Source: Nymphaea colorata (Eukaryota > Streptophyta > Magnoliopsida > Nymphaeales > Nymphaeaceae). From it: DNA of 64,000 bases. The position numbers and the translations under genes were made by a program. Position 1 is the stretch's first letter. Every line of letters begins with the position of its first letter. Positions 53,901-61,655 of the stretch are shown piece by piece. The stretch lies in contig NC_045147.1 of NCBI RefSeq assembly GCF_008831285.2, positions 23,646,981-23,710,980 of the forward strand, in the 5' to 3' direction. The notes below the pieces were generated by a model. The model made no database searches. It was not told where the DNA came from and worked only from the letters and a program-made list of their open reading frames with translations.

Positions 53901-56900
53901 TAATATTCTGCAGTCACAAGAATGTAATATGGAATTCTTGTAAGTTGTAACCATATCAGGGGGATTGATCTTCCCAAAGCCATGTTTTAGATGTTTAATT
54001 CCTCAACCACCAAAAGAAATAAACAATTATAAGTTTTACCTCAACAGGATGGAAAACTAGATTATCAATCCGAAAATCACCATGAACAAGACCAGAGGCA
54101 GAAGCCTTAGAATCTTCATCAGGAATATGCTGCCTTAGCCAGTTAATCAGATCTATCATCTTAGGGTTCCGCTCAGGCTTACCATCTCCAGTTGAAGCAA
54201 GATACTGCTTTCCCCATCTTTCAACCTACAAGCAGAAAGTAATGGCCAACACGTTATTTGTCTATTCCAGATATGGGCAATTGCAACTATTGTACTGTTC
54301 TATTCCAAACCAGATTGTGCATTGTTTCAACCTTGGTTTCCTTGACTGTTTTCAATAAAGGGCCAGGACCAACATAAATGGTTCTGGTGCTTACATTAAG
54401 AAGGATGACTTTTAAGATATGCAGGTATTTGACAATATTCCAACAAATATATGCTCATGGAAATACATTTCCAGACACTGTTTTTTAGCAACAGCTAACA
54501 TGTCAACACAACCAACTAGCTCAATTGGAGAAGACCCATGCTAGTTTTAAATGCAATGAAATAAATTTGGAATTAACTTATCAATGGCATATCTTATTTG
54601 TTCAGTAAATAATTCTAAATCTTACAGAACATTAAAATTCCCTTTCCTGTTTACAGATCTAAGATGACTTAATTTAGTGCACAGTAATGGTTGTTCTCCA
54701 ACACAGACTGGGCAAAAGATTTAGCTGGAATCCATGAAACACATATGACATGAAGTCAAGCTCAACAAGCTGATCAGCTGTTGAAATCTTAATGATTAAT
54801 TAAAGTTGCAGACTAACATGCCGCATGCAATAATTAATTTTGCATCCATAGGTATCCAACCCAATAGACATATGACATGAGGTCAAACTTTACAAGCTGA
54901 TCGGCTGTTGGAATCTTAATAATTAAAAAGGTTAACAGACTCACTTGCCGCATGCAATAATTAGTTTTGCGTCCATAGGTATCCAACCCAATCGCAGTAA
55001 CATCAACTCCATGTAAAGAAGCTAATGCTTTTGCAGTTGCACTATATATTGATCTCCTCCTGCCTGGACTGATTCCCTGTTTAGAATAAGGAGAAAAGAA
55101 TTAAGTGAAACCGCTGACACAAAGAAGAAATGCCAGAGTGATACACATAAGAGTATCATACTGCACCGGGAGCTTGGGATCCATAAACATGCGTCCTTCC
55201 AGATATTCCATAATGTAGAAAGCAGTTCCGATAATGTTCACATCAGTACACAAGCAGAAAACTTTGGGAACTGGAACACGAGTGCTACCTAGAGACTTCA
55301 GAACCTGGAAATGAAGATACACAATTTTCATGTTATAAAGATGCATTTCTTGAGGAACACATCCATGACCTACAAGACAGGGATAGTAGAAGAATAAAGC
55401 TCTCACTGTCTCACATAAGTGAGACATGGGTACTGACAAGTGCAAACATGCTTAGCACAACATGACAATTTTAGAAATATGCTAATTGCTAAGAGGACAT
55501 GGTTGCATGCCATATACAAATGTAAACTACACATGCATGCAGAAATCTAAAGAAAGCATGACTATCACTTTACGTGCAAGTCCTAACCTAGCAATAAATC
55601 CAAGCTGAGAACTGAAATGCAGTAATGAGTAAGGAAATGCAGTGTAGAAGAAATGATAATATCTAAGAAAAATTTAAGAACATAGGAAATGGATCAAATA
55701 CGATGGCATGATGCTCTGATGTCTATCCAATATTTTCACTCAACCACAAAGGGTACTGGCCTGTCTGGTGCTCCCATGACATGCCCTGTTGTGTTACCGA
55801 TGCAAAGCAGACAGTGCCAATGATGTAGCAAAACTGACTTGAAAAGAAGTTTTAGTGGAACAAGGAGCACCAAGTTGACATGAACAAATTATATCTAGGA
55901 GAAAAACCAGCTAGGAATATGATTACAACAACAATGCAATAACAGCAATAATATTATAAAGCAATGCATTGAAAGCATAGAAGAACCTTCACGCCCATAG
56001 TTTTCAAATTGAATTATAATGAACAAGAAAGAATTGTCATATCTTGATTTCTGGAGAGATCCAACAGTTTGCCCTATTACATGTGTACACACACACATGT
56101 GTGTGTGTGTGTGTGTATATATATGTATATATATATATATAAGTGTTGAGGAAAGATTATCATCATGTCAACAAGTAGACTCGGTGGCTCATATGGTTCA
56201 GGTGATAGATTTTTATAGGTGTAATTTTACTACAAAATGATGAAAAAATTCAACGTATTACACACCTATGAACGAACAAGCAACTATCAAGCAAATAGCA
56301 AATACAATATAACTATGGTTTATGAACACAACTACAAGATAATAACTAATAAACAACAATCTCAGATTAATTTACTTCTAACAAACAACTATAGTATATT
56401 ATGACATTGGGTAATAGTTAGAAATGGTGCTGAATGAAACAACCTAGAATCGAGCAATTGCAAGCTGAATATGGGTTATAGTCATAAACCAACCCATAAC
56501 TGGTTGCATTTAGGTCAGTACTTGACTCATGGCCCAGTCCCTTGGCAAACCGAGTCAACTCAGGTGATTCTATAGTTGGCTTGCCATGTTTGCCAACTAT
56601 GGTTTCTACCTCAACTCTCAAACACTAACTTAACATAATTAGTATCAACGAACTAGATTTTCTTTAAACAGTTTTCATTTAAAAATTTTTAAGAATGTTT
56701 CATTTAATGTCATTTGACAGTTTTGAGTAACCTTTTCTTTTTGGCAAGAAAGCTTATGATACTCATAGAATGGCACAAATTCTCTCTAGGCATGGATCAT
56801 TAACTTCAACATCAAAAGAATAAGTCTTATTGCAATATCAACCAGGTTTGATCTAGTTGAGCCCAAGCTAGTTTGGTCTGGGGTCATTAACTTGTTCCAG

Positions 56901-59389
56901 CCTAAGGCCGTTCACCAAATGCCCTTATCAACGTCTTAGGAATCCATCCTCCAAAAGTTGATAGAATGAATTACAGAAAAGACACTGGTCTTTCCTATCA
57001 GCAAGTGAAGTTTCATTTTCCTTTCGAATTTGACCTTTACCTCCGATCATTACTTATATCAATTTGTGGTCGGTCTTTATAGCACCTGGCCCCCTGGGAT
57101 ATGCTGGGTCAAGGCCAAGCTAGGTGGCCTGAACAGACCTGTGTGAACCAATTCAAAGTCCAACAGGCATAATCCAAGCTACATGGATGTTGGATGGGTT
57201 GTAAATTTTCTGAGAATGCAAATAAACTCCTTAAGTACAGCACAACATGTAAGTACAGGACAAAGAACACCTTCCTATTCACAATTTATCTTCATTCATA
57301 CTTTTTCAAGCAAAAGAATTTAGAGATTATCACAACCACAACCTTCACTCATGTAGAAGAAACCCAACAAATTGGATTGAACAACAATTATTGGTTTATA
57401 CTGTGACTAAGTAACTTGTATATATATGGGGCCATGATGCAGGAGCCAGAATGGAGAACCCATGTGACACAATTTTCTGGTATTACAATAACAAGGGACA
57501 ATAAAAACAAACTATTTTAAAAAGACGTTACAAGAATAGAAAATTCCCGAAATCAACATATTACTAATAATAAAAAAATCTTCATTTAGAAGTGAACAGA
57601 ATACGAATTTATCCTACCTGAAATTCCCTCTCCACTGCATGAGCAGATTCTAGTAATTTTCCTGAAGGCTTTTTCCTTAAGACATAGCATTTGGTAGAGA
57701 TATGAGAAGAAACTTCCAGGAGATACGTGGGATTGGATTGACCATGACCAAACTGCAAGAAATAACAACCCAACATTAATTACAACAAAAGAAAAGGACA
57801 TCAAGCAAAAACTGAAAACTATGAATTGGACATTGGATTTTGATTTGTCTAATGAGAGAGAAAGAGACCGGTTCATTGGAGTCAATTATGAATTCATCAT
57901 TTTCTTGGTATTGGAAATCCAATTAAAGATCATTGGTTTAGCACTTTAGCTTAATTGTTCAGGGATTCAAGCAGCATTTCACTCATTCCATTCATGATTC
58001 ATTGCCACAAATGTTCAGACTGTTTTAGCAAACTTTTTGTTTATTTGTTTTTATTATAAAAAATGATAAAAAAAATTATTCATAGCTAGATTTGGGAGAC
58101 AAACTGGATACGTGTTAGATCTACATATGTGGCCACGGCTAACACAAAAATAGGAGAATGAAAGAGCAATTACAGATTCATCATATTGGAGTCTTTCTCT
58201 GCACATATCTGATATAATGATAGCTAAACTGACAAAATGATTTAGAAGTATATGGGAGAAGCCGACAGCCTTAATCATGACCCAAGAACTTACGATTGCA
58301 GTCCTTTGCACATAGTTCACCTGTAAGTGTTAGAAACTACAATAGTAATTCCCAAATTCACCGATACAAAGACAACATACATCTACAGATACCGAAGGTT
58401 GAAGGATGTATCTTTGTTGAACCAATTCCAATAACCAACCTCAAATATGACCGCCAAGCCATGTGCAATCAGAGAGCTTTCAAAATATATGCACTACTAT
58501 GTAACAGGGAAAAAAGTCCAGCAGTTGGCCATCCAACAAACGCTCTTTCTTATAACTCTTGTTTGACGAGCATCGATCATATTGTTTGACCTTGGAAGCG
58601 TTTAGTGTCCGTATAAGCATGCAGTTAAAGGTGGCAGAGGAATATGGCCAATTGGTTTTCACTTAAGATAGTATTATTCCACTAGCTTTGTATCTCTTTG
58701 CAGCTATAGCCTTTAAAAAGGGTCAACAACCATTCAAGGAATCCTGGCAGCTCTGGTTGGAAACTTGGAATGCAGCTGAGGTTGTTCGATACCAATGACT
58801 TTAGTATACGGATCATTGGAATAGCCTTGGAAAAGAATACAGTCACATACCAACCATCGGATCCAAAGCACCAGTCAGGGAAGCCCTCTGCAAACCACCC
58901 CGCCAAATGCGTTGTTCTCTGGAAAAATAAAGAAAGAAAAGGAATAGCACGCACGACGAGAAGAAGGAACCCTCGGATAAAGATCAACTCATATCCCTAA
59001 AAAAACCGTCCTCGTCCCAACAACGAAACAAAACCACGCGGCCCCAAGCAAGGACCCTTAGTGAATCCATTATAAGAAATGAAGCTGCACTCCTATAGGA
59101 TACCGGGAACTTGACGGCAAAGAATCGGATTAAATGTCAAATTTTCCTTCTGTCATCCTCAATCGCAAAGCAAACACGAAAAACCCCAGAACATCGACCG
59201 ACACAATAGAACAGAAATCAAACAGAAGATGAAGGGGAAGAAGAAGAAACTCGCCTGCGACACCGTTAAGTTGGCGGGGGCAGGAGGGAAACCAGGGACG
59301 TGAAGTCGAGTGTATCGGAGAAGCGCGTCCTCGTCGAACTTATGAGCGGCCTGAACACTGCATAACAGATCTGACGTCCTAGTCGCCAT
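35084..59389 (-). CDS. IBR3: IBR3/ACAD10-11-type acyl-CoA dehydrogenase with APH domain
   Basis: Seventeen exons, all in phase, encode 824 aa: 59389-59255, 57752-57618, 55304-55167, 55076-54945, 54225-54040, 53147-53070, 47194-47081, 46970-46872, 46716-46599, 40299-40031, 39910-39728, 38392-38250, 36523-36439, 36040-35831, 35761-35609, 35442-35338, 35275-35084. Residues about 45-300 are an APH/choline-kinase-like domain: [12 protein letters not shown] nucleotide loop, YVLRKKP lysine, HGDFRIDN catalytic loop, [11 protein letters not shown] metal-binding Asp. Residues about 400-820 are the acyl-CoA dehydrogenase part: [68 protein letters not shown]. It ends AKL, a peroxisomal PTS1. Arabidopsis IBR3 acts in peroxisomal conversion of indole-3-butyric acid to auxin; the same role is inferred. 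Intron 1 has a GC donor (CAG|GCGAGT). Introns 6, 9 and 12 carry transposons. Splices were assigned by hand. Confidence 0.95.
37324..37331. repeat. Left 8-bp target duplication of the intron-12 MITE
   Basis: TCCATGTG directly precedes the element and recurs at 37827-37834. Confidence 0.85.
37332..37826. mobile_element. hAT-type MITE, 495 bp, in IBR3 intron 12
   Basis: The element starts taggactgttcaacga and ends ctcatgaccagcccta. The ends are imperfect inverted repeats (TAGGACTGTTCA against TAGGGCTGGTCA). It is flanked by a perfect 8-bp duplication, TCCATGTG, the hallmark of hAT transposition. The body is packed with GAGCTCG and GAGTCGAG words and has no coding capacity, so it is non-autonomous. 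Confidence 0.85.
38886..38922. repeat. TA microsatellite in IBR3 intron 11
   Basis: A long uninterrupted TA run, intronic. Confidence 0.95.
41107..41114. repeat. Left 8-bp target duplication of the hAT element
   Basis: CCTGCACA precedes the left terminal repeat and recurs at 45780-45787 after the right terminal repeat. Confidence 0.9.
41567..44337 (-). pseudogene. hAT transposase body, fragmented
   Basis: Coding pieces continue the BED frame beyond the [20 protein letters not shown] lies at about 44280-44330. DUF659-like [20 protein letters not shown] follows at 43913-44104, then a frameshift into [20 protein letters not shown] (43671-43940), the hAT core. After the 925-bp insertion the frame resumes as [20 protein letters not shown] (42397-42627). 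An acidic C-terminal part lies at 41567-41863. Frameshifts and stops plus two insertions leave it non-functional. Confidence 0.8.
42631..43555. mobile_element. Nested TIR element with purine/pyrimidine core, 925 bp
   Basis: The ends are inverted repeats (left ggggccgtttgatggccag, right reverse complement aggcccgtttgatgggcag). A 3-bp repeat TAG flanks both sides (42628-42630 and 43556-43558). It splits the hAT transposase between [10 protein letters not shown] and VKVLRLVD, so its borders are confirmed by the broken reading frame. The inner part at about 42790-43370 is an almost pure GGA/GAA-rich then CCT/CTT-rich tract. Long open frames there on both strands are low-complexity artefacts. A 3-bp duplication would suit PIF/Harbinger or CACTA families, but TAG is atypical; the family is undecided. 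Confidence 0.8.
44346..44655. mobile_element. GC-rich hAT-type MITE nested in the hAT transposon, 310 bp
   Basis: The ends are imperfect inverted repeats (left aagggtgggca, right tgcccaggcctat). The flanks CTGCTATT (44338-44345) and CAGCTATT (44656-44663) match in 7 of 8 bases, consistent with an 8-bp target duplication. The arms are runs of GGCCCG/CGGGCC words around an AT-rich centre, so the element can fold extensively. It interrupts the transposase next to the NSYHFQ stop. Confidence 0.75.
44663..45340 (-). pseudogene. hAT transposase N-terminus with BED zinc finger (truncated)
   Basis: ATG at 45340 ([11 protein letters not shown]). The BED finger is [18 protein letters not shown] followed by IAGTH (C-x2-C ... 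H-x4-H). Then come an acidic linker ([18 protein letters not shown]), an Arg/Gly-rich basic stretch and the [17 protein letters not shown] motif that precedes the DUF659 core. The frame stops at NSYHFQ, just before the 310-bp MITE. The same protein resumes on the far side. Confidence 0.85.
45780..45787. repeat. Right 8-bp target duplication of the hAT element
   Basis: CCTGCACA, identical to 41107-41114. Confidence 0.9.
47198..47263. repeat. Perfect 33-bp tandem repeat at an IBR3 splice acceptor
   Basis: Two identical 33-bp units (47198-47230 and 47231-47263), starting caaggaataaccaaatacca. On the coding strand the duplicate covers the 3' end of intron 6, including the pyrimidine-rich tract, directly before exon 7 (acceptor TTGCAG at 47195). 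Confidence 0.95.
48205..48460 (-). repeat. 3' LTR of the copia element (256 bp)
   Basis: Begins TGTAGAAACACG and ends ACTTCAACA on the plus strand. By comparison line by line it is identical to 52735-52990. It is preceded by the 5-bp target copy ATATG (48200-48204). Confidence 0.95.
48455..51925 (-). CDS. pol: Copia pol polyprotein (PR-INT-RT-RNaseH)
   Basis: An uninterrupted frame of about 1156 codons. Domains in order: aspartic protease [13 protein letters not shown] (about residue 50); GAG-pre-integrase [10 protein letters not shown] with C-x2-C (SCDVCHLAK); integrase core with HSDVWGP, FIDDYSR and the late Glu in [12 protein letters not shown]; reverse transcriptase with [30 protein letters not shown] and the YVDD box ([12 protein letters not shown]); RNase H with [18 protein letters not shown] and YCDNKSAI. 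The frame ends ...EGEC-stop, the TGA lying just inside the 3' LTR so that it also encodes the purine tract. There is no ATG at the 5' edge of the open frame (it begins after TTG), and no gag precedes it, so expression would need an unusual start or a lost upstream part. Confidence 0.95.
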   Translation of the reverse strand: MGLIGNPDITARWCSLLSSVPLLLPPVGLSVIMAASSSIDVMTDCRMGEWIIDSGATHHMTGDPKVFHGYKLSSGKDRVSLADGSSISVAGKGSLPLLNKFLVHNALHVPHIPLNLLSVSKITKELNCELIFSADRCVMQDLVTGKRIGIGLASDGLYRLPMRAAQALMTAVSQATKNREDSLQLLLRWHERLGHLPFGLLRQLFPDICSRLDMTMVSCDVCHLAKHVRASYPLSSHRSNEVFAMIHSDVWGPAGIPSCHGFQYFITFIDDYSRNTIVYLLKDRSEVPTVIETFIAYVKTQYGASVKTFRSDNAREYMCQSVDSFFRKKGIVHETSCSYTPPQNGVAERKNRQLLNMTRALLFQRHVPKKYWGDAVLTSAYLINRLPSRVLNGKTPHSLLPGTREPFSLPLRVFGCVCFIHNHSPHIKKLDPRSIKGIFLGYSPTQKGYKCRDPSTGRAYVTKDVTFLEHVSYFGENPLQGEYSMSREEYSPSQEIQFTDFLDYRRDSVGPSSEVHEQEKNGPSSEVHEQEKNGECSTEAEEKCNRLFGQVYSRRRVCTDEVTGGENSTPNPISPSLDDPSRAQKQPVEEEIQTVAASEELPIALRKGVRSCTQHPIGNFVSYSRLSKDYKCFVSSLSLTMIPRNVAEAQSDPKWTYAMQEEMEALRRNMTWEVVKIPEAAHLVGSKWVYTIKYKPDGSVERYKARLVAKGFSQKYGIDYLETFAPVAKMKTVRVIISLAVMKEWKMYQLDVKNAFLNGDLEEEVYMCMPPGYEEPGKCCKLRKALYGLKQSPRAWFERLRLVMRQCGYHQGNGDHTLFVKRNKQKVTILLVYVDDMIVTGDDEDEIMKLKKLLAIEFDLKDLGKLKYFLGIEIARSGTSLVLNQRKYTLDLLKETGKLGCRPASTPLDAGHKLSLRDGEPLCEEAKRRYQCLVGKLIYLTLTRPDITFAVNVMSQFMHVPTDAHLKAVDRILCYLKRNPDKGLLYVKQDTLGIEGYSDADWAGCIDTRRSTSGYCIYLGGNLIVWRSKRQDVCSRSSAEAEYRAVAMGVSELLWLKVLLTDIGIKVEEPMKMYCDNKSAINLANNPVLHDRTKHVEIDRHFIRERIDAKELILPYMRSEDQTADVLTKALSSTSFERNVSKLGMFDMYAQLEGEC
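48461..48472 (-). other. Polypurine tract of the copia element
   Basis: On the coding strand CTTGAGGGGGAG directly abuts the 3' LTR, the usual plus-strand primer site. Confidence 0.85.
52370..52660. repeat. GGC/GCC-rich trinucleotide tract in the copia leader
   Basis: About 290 bp of imperfect GGC-GGT-AGC triplets. They read as poly-Gly/Ser or poly-Ala in every frame on either strand. The tract lies where gag should begin. Confidence 0.95.
52722..52734 (-). other. Primer-binding site, initiator tRNA-Met type
   Basis: Coding strand TGGTATCAGAGCC starts directly after the 5' LTR and complements the 3' end of plant initiator methionine tRNA, as usual in plant copia elements. Confidence 0.9.
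52735..52990 (-). repeat. 5' LTR of the copia element (256 bp)
   Basis: Identical to 48205-48460. It is followed by the target copy ATATG at 52991-52995. Confidence 0.95.
54741..54992. repeat. 127-bp tandem duplication covering the 3' end of IBR3 exon 4
   Basis: Copy 1 (54741-54867) and copy 2 (54868-54992) share the run from acatatgacatga to ccataggtatccaaccca with about a dozen differences. Copy 2 holds the real exon-4 end (CGGCAA|GTGAGT). Copy 1, further into the intron, is a decayed copy in which the same place reads CGGCAT|GTTAGT. Confidence 0.9.
56086..56141. repeat. CA/TG/TA compound microsatellite in IBR3 intron 2
   Basis: A short CA run is followed by its inverted partner TG and then TA repeats. 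Confidence 0.9.
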
Positions 59390-59795
59390 TCCTCTGAGAG
59401 CATCGGCCCGTCACGTCAGTTCGGAAGGCAAAACCACAAGTCGAATTGCACAAGCAAAAGAGTCTCGGGATAAAGGGATGAATCGAAGCAAGAACAATAT
59501 AGAATGAAGAAGAAGGAGAAATAGAAGACACTCCACCTGTCAATTGACCAAGAAATGAAGCACGCTCTCCAAGCTCGGAATTATCCTTCCGTGGGAGACA
59601 AAGAGGATGAGGCCAGAGAGAGGGAGAGAGAGATCGAAGAGAGGATGACGAGGGAGAGCCAGCAAAAGAGGATGAGGACTGACGTGCCTGCCTTCCGTAG
59701 TACCGTGACAACGGTCTCGTTCCCGGGAAAGTAGAGACGGAGGAGCAACGAATAACGCTTAACGGCCCCAGCCGATTGACTCTCTCACGGTCCAT
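59379..59795 (-). other. Upstream ORF overlapping the IBR3 start
   Basis: An ATG at 59795 (MDRERVNRLGP) opens a 138-codon frame that runs through the presumed IBR3 5' leader and ends at 59379, overlapping the IBR3 ATG in another frame. It matters only if transcription starts upstream of 59795. The sequence is Ser/Arg-rich and unrecognised. Confidence 0.25.
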
Positions 59796-61655
59796 TTGGA
59801 TCTCCAATTATACTTTGGGTCAGATACAGATCCACTAAACTTGGACTCAATTCAGGTCGGCAAACCTAAGTTAATATTCAACCACCAATTGATCCGCCTC
59901 AGTTTACCTGGGTCTAATAAGATCTGGATCCATTGATGGAATTTCACGTTTGGGTTCGAATCTTCCATGATCTGGGCCGATTGCAGTCTGGTTGTAGCAT
60001 CTTTGTCTGGGTTTCAGGATCCGTGAATTTTTCTGGGTTTCAGGATCTGTGAATTTTTCTGGGTTTCAGGATCTTAATTGTGAACTTTGAGAGGATCCAG
60101 GGAAGGTTTTTTGTACAAGATCTGAGGCTACTTTTGATAACCATGGAGTTAGGCTGGATGGGTCCAACCCTACAATAAATCCAGGGTTTAGCAAACCTTG
60201 GATTTTAAAACCATGGATGTGAAATTTTTTTGGTTCCGTATTGGGGGCGGACTGGAAAGGGGGGATCCGGCGGGAAGAAGCAATGCTGGCCGGATTGCAT
60301 GTAATGTTTGAAAAACCAATGGTGGAAAAAATGCAATAATTTAAAAAACCCTTCCGATATACCTCGCCATTTAATAAGAGTGACAATGGGCCCAGTCCTT
60401 GATGGGTAGTTGGATATTTGACCCGTGATGGCTGAGCGCTTTTGACTCTTGAGTCGGTCCAATTAAAAAATTCACCTGCCTGAGCTGACCCGAATCAAGT
60501 ATTGGGGTTCGACTAGACTAAACACACACATATATATACATATATATATATATGTGTTCATTGGCATATGACACCATGAATCGGCTTATTTAAGAACTGT
60601 TTGCGCATCTCTGATAGCTCCCTTAGATACTTTTCATGTGTCGCCATGACACCTTTAGAAACTCTTCATATGTCATAGTTGACACTCTTAAAAACTCTAG
60701 CTTGTCGCTAAAGGATATTAAAATGTAAAATATTAAAGATTTCAAACATGTGAACCAAATACTCGATAGTATAAAATTGACAGTTGAGCTTAACCCGATA
60801 ACTAACTAAGTGGGCGGGGCTTGAGCTGCTGACAAAAGTTTTGAATCAACCCTAGCCTGACTTTGTTGAGCTTAGGCCGAACAAGCTCCACTCGATGCCC
60901 TGCTTTACCAATTAAGCAAATTAATTGCCGGATTTTCGTCGTTTATTTGATTATTCGGAACAAGGTCCGACCCAAAGCCTCTTGAGGCTTCTAGATTGGG
61001 CCGCATATGATCATTTATCATGAAGATTGAGGTAGAATCTTACAGAAGGACAAACTAGGAAACCTGTATGCAATGCACAAATATCCAAATCCGTCCACTA
61101 TTAAACTACTTTTCTGTTTACATTAGCGTTATGGTTGATGAGAACCTTATAAGAATCGCAAAATTTAGACAAGGTTTCTTCGAATTTCAAAGTTAGTAGT
61201 TGTAAACGCCAAATTGGTGCGAATTTGAAAAGTTGCTTTTACACAATATAAAAAAAATAACAGTCAACCGTGCAGATCACGTTTGTCCAATTTGTTCATA
61301 TGCACGGGAACTACCATATTCGTGTAACAGAAAAAGAGCTATTACCGACAAGAGAAGAAGCTGCGAGTAGCAGCAGTCTTTTAACACCATGGCAGTCAAT
61401 ATTTCCAAAGGAGCTTGTAGAGAGGCGACACCACACGTAACTTTTACCGGAACTTAACAGTATCATAAATTCCAATATCACACATAATACTGACGAGTTT
61501 ACACATCCCAACAACCTAGATTGACATTGTTGCTGTCAACAAGAAGTTGCTACCAACTCCTCTGATGGATGAACAGGATCAGTGCCGATTCCTTGACAGC
61601 AAAATGTGACGCAGAACATAGGCAACATCGACATCCCATTGGGCAGTGTGCATGC
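59390..61655. other. IBR3 promoter region and sucrose synthase 3' flank
   Basis: No gene is recognised other than the overlapping upstream ORF. It contains a 26-bp tandem repeat (60006-60075) and a TA/CA microsatellite (60521-60556). Confidence 0.45.
60006..60075. repeat. 26-bp tandem repeat, about 2.7 units
   Basis: Units start tctgggtttcaggatc at 60006, 60032 and 60058. The first two differ by one base; the third is partial. It lies about 620 bp upstream of the IBR3 ATG. Confidence 0.9.

Noticed and set aside
58296-58589. 97-codon plus-strand ORF in IBR3 intron 1
   Set aside because: Intronic, antisense, no motif.
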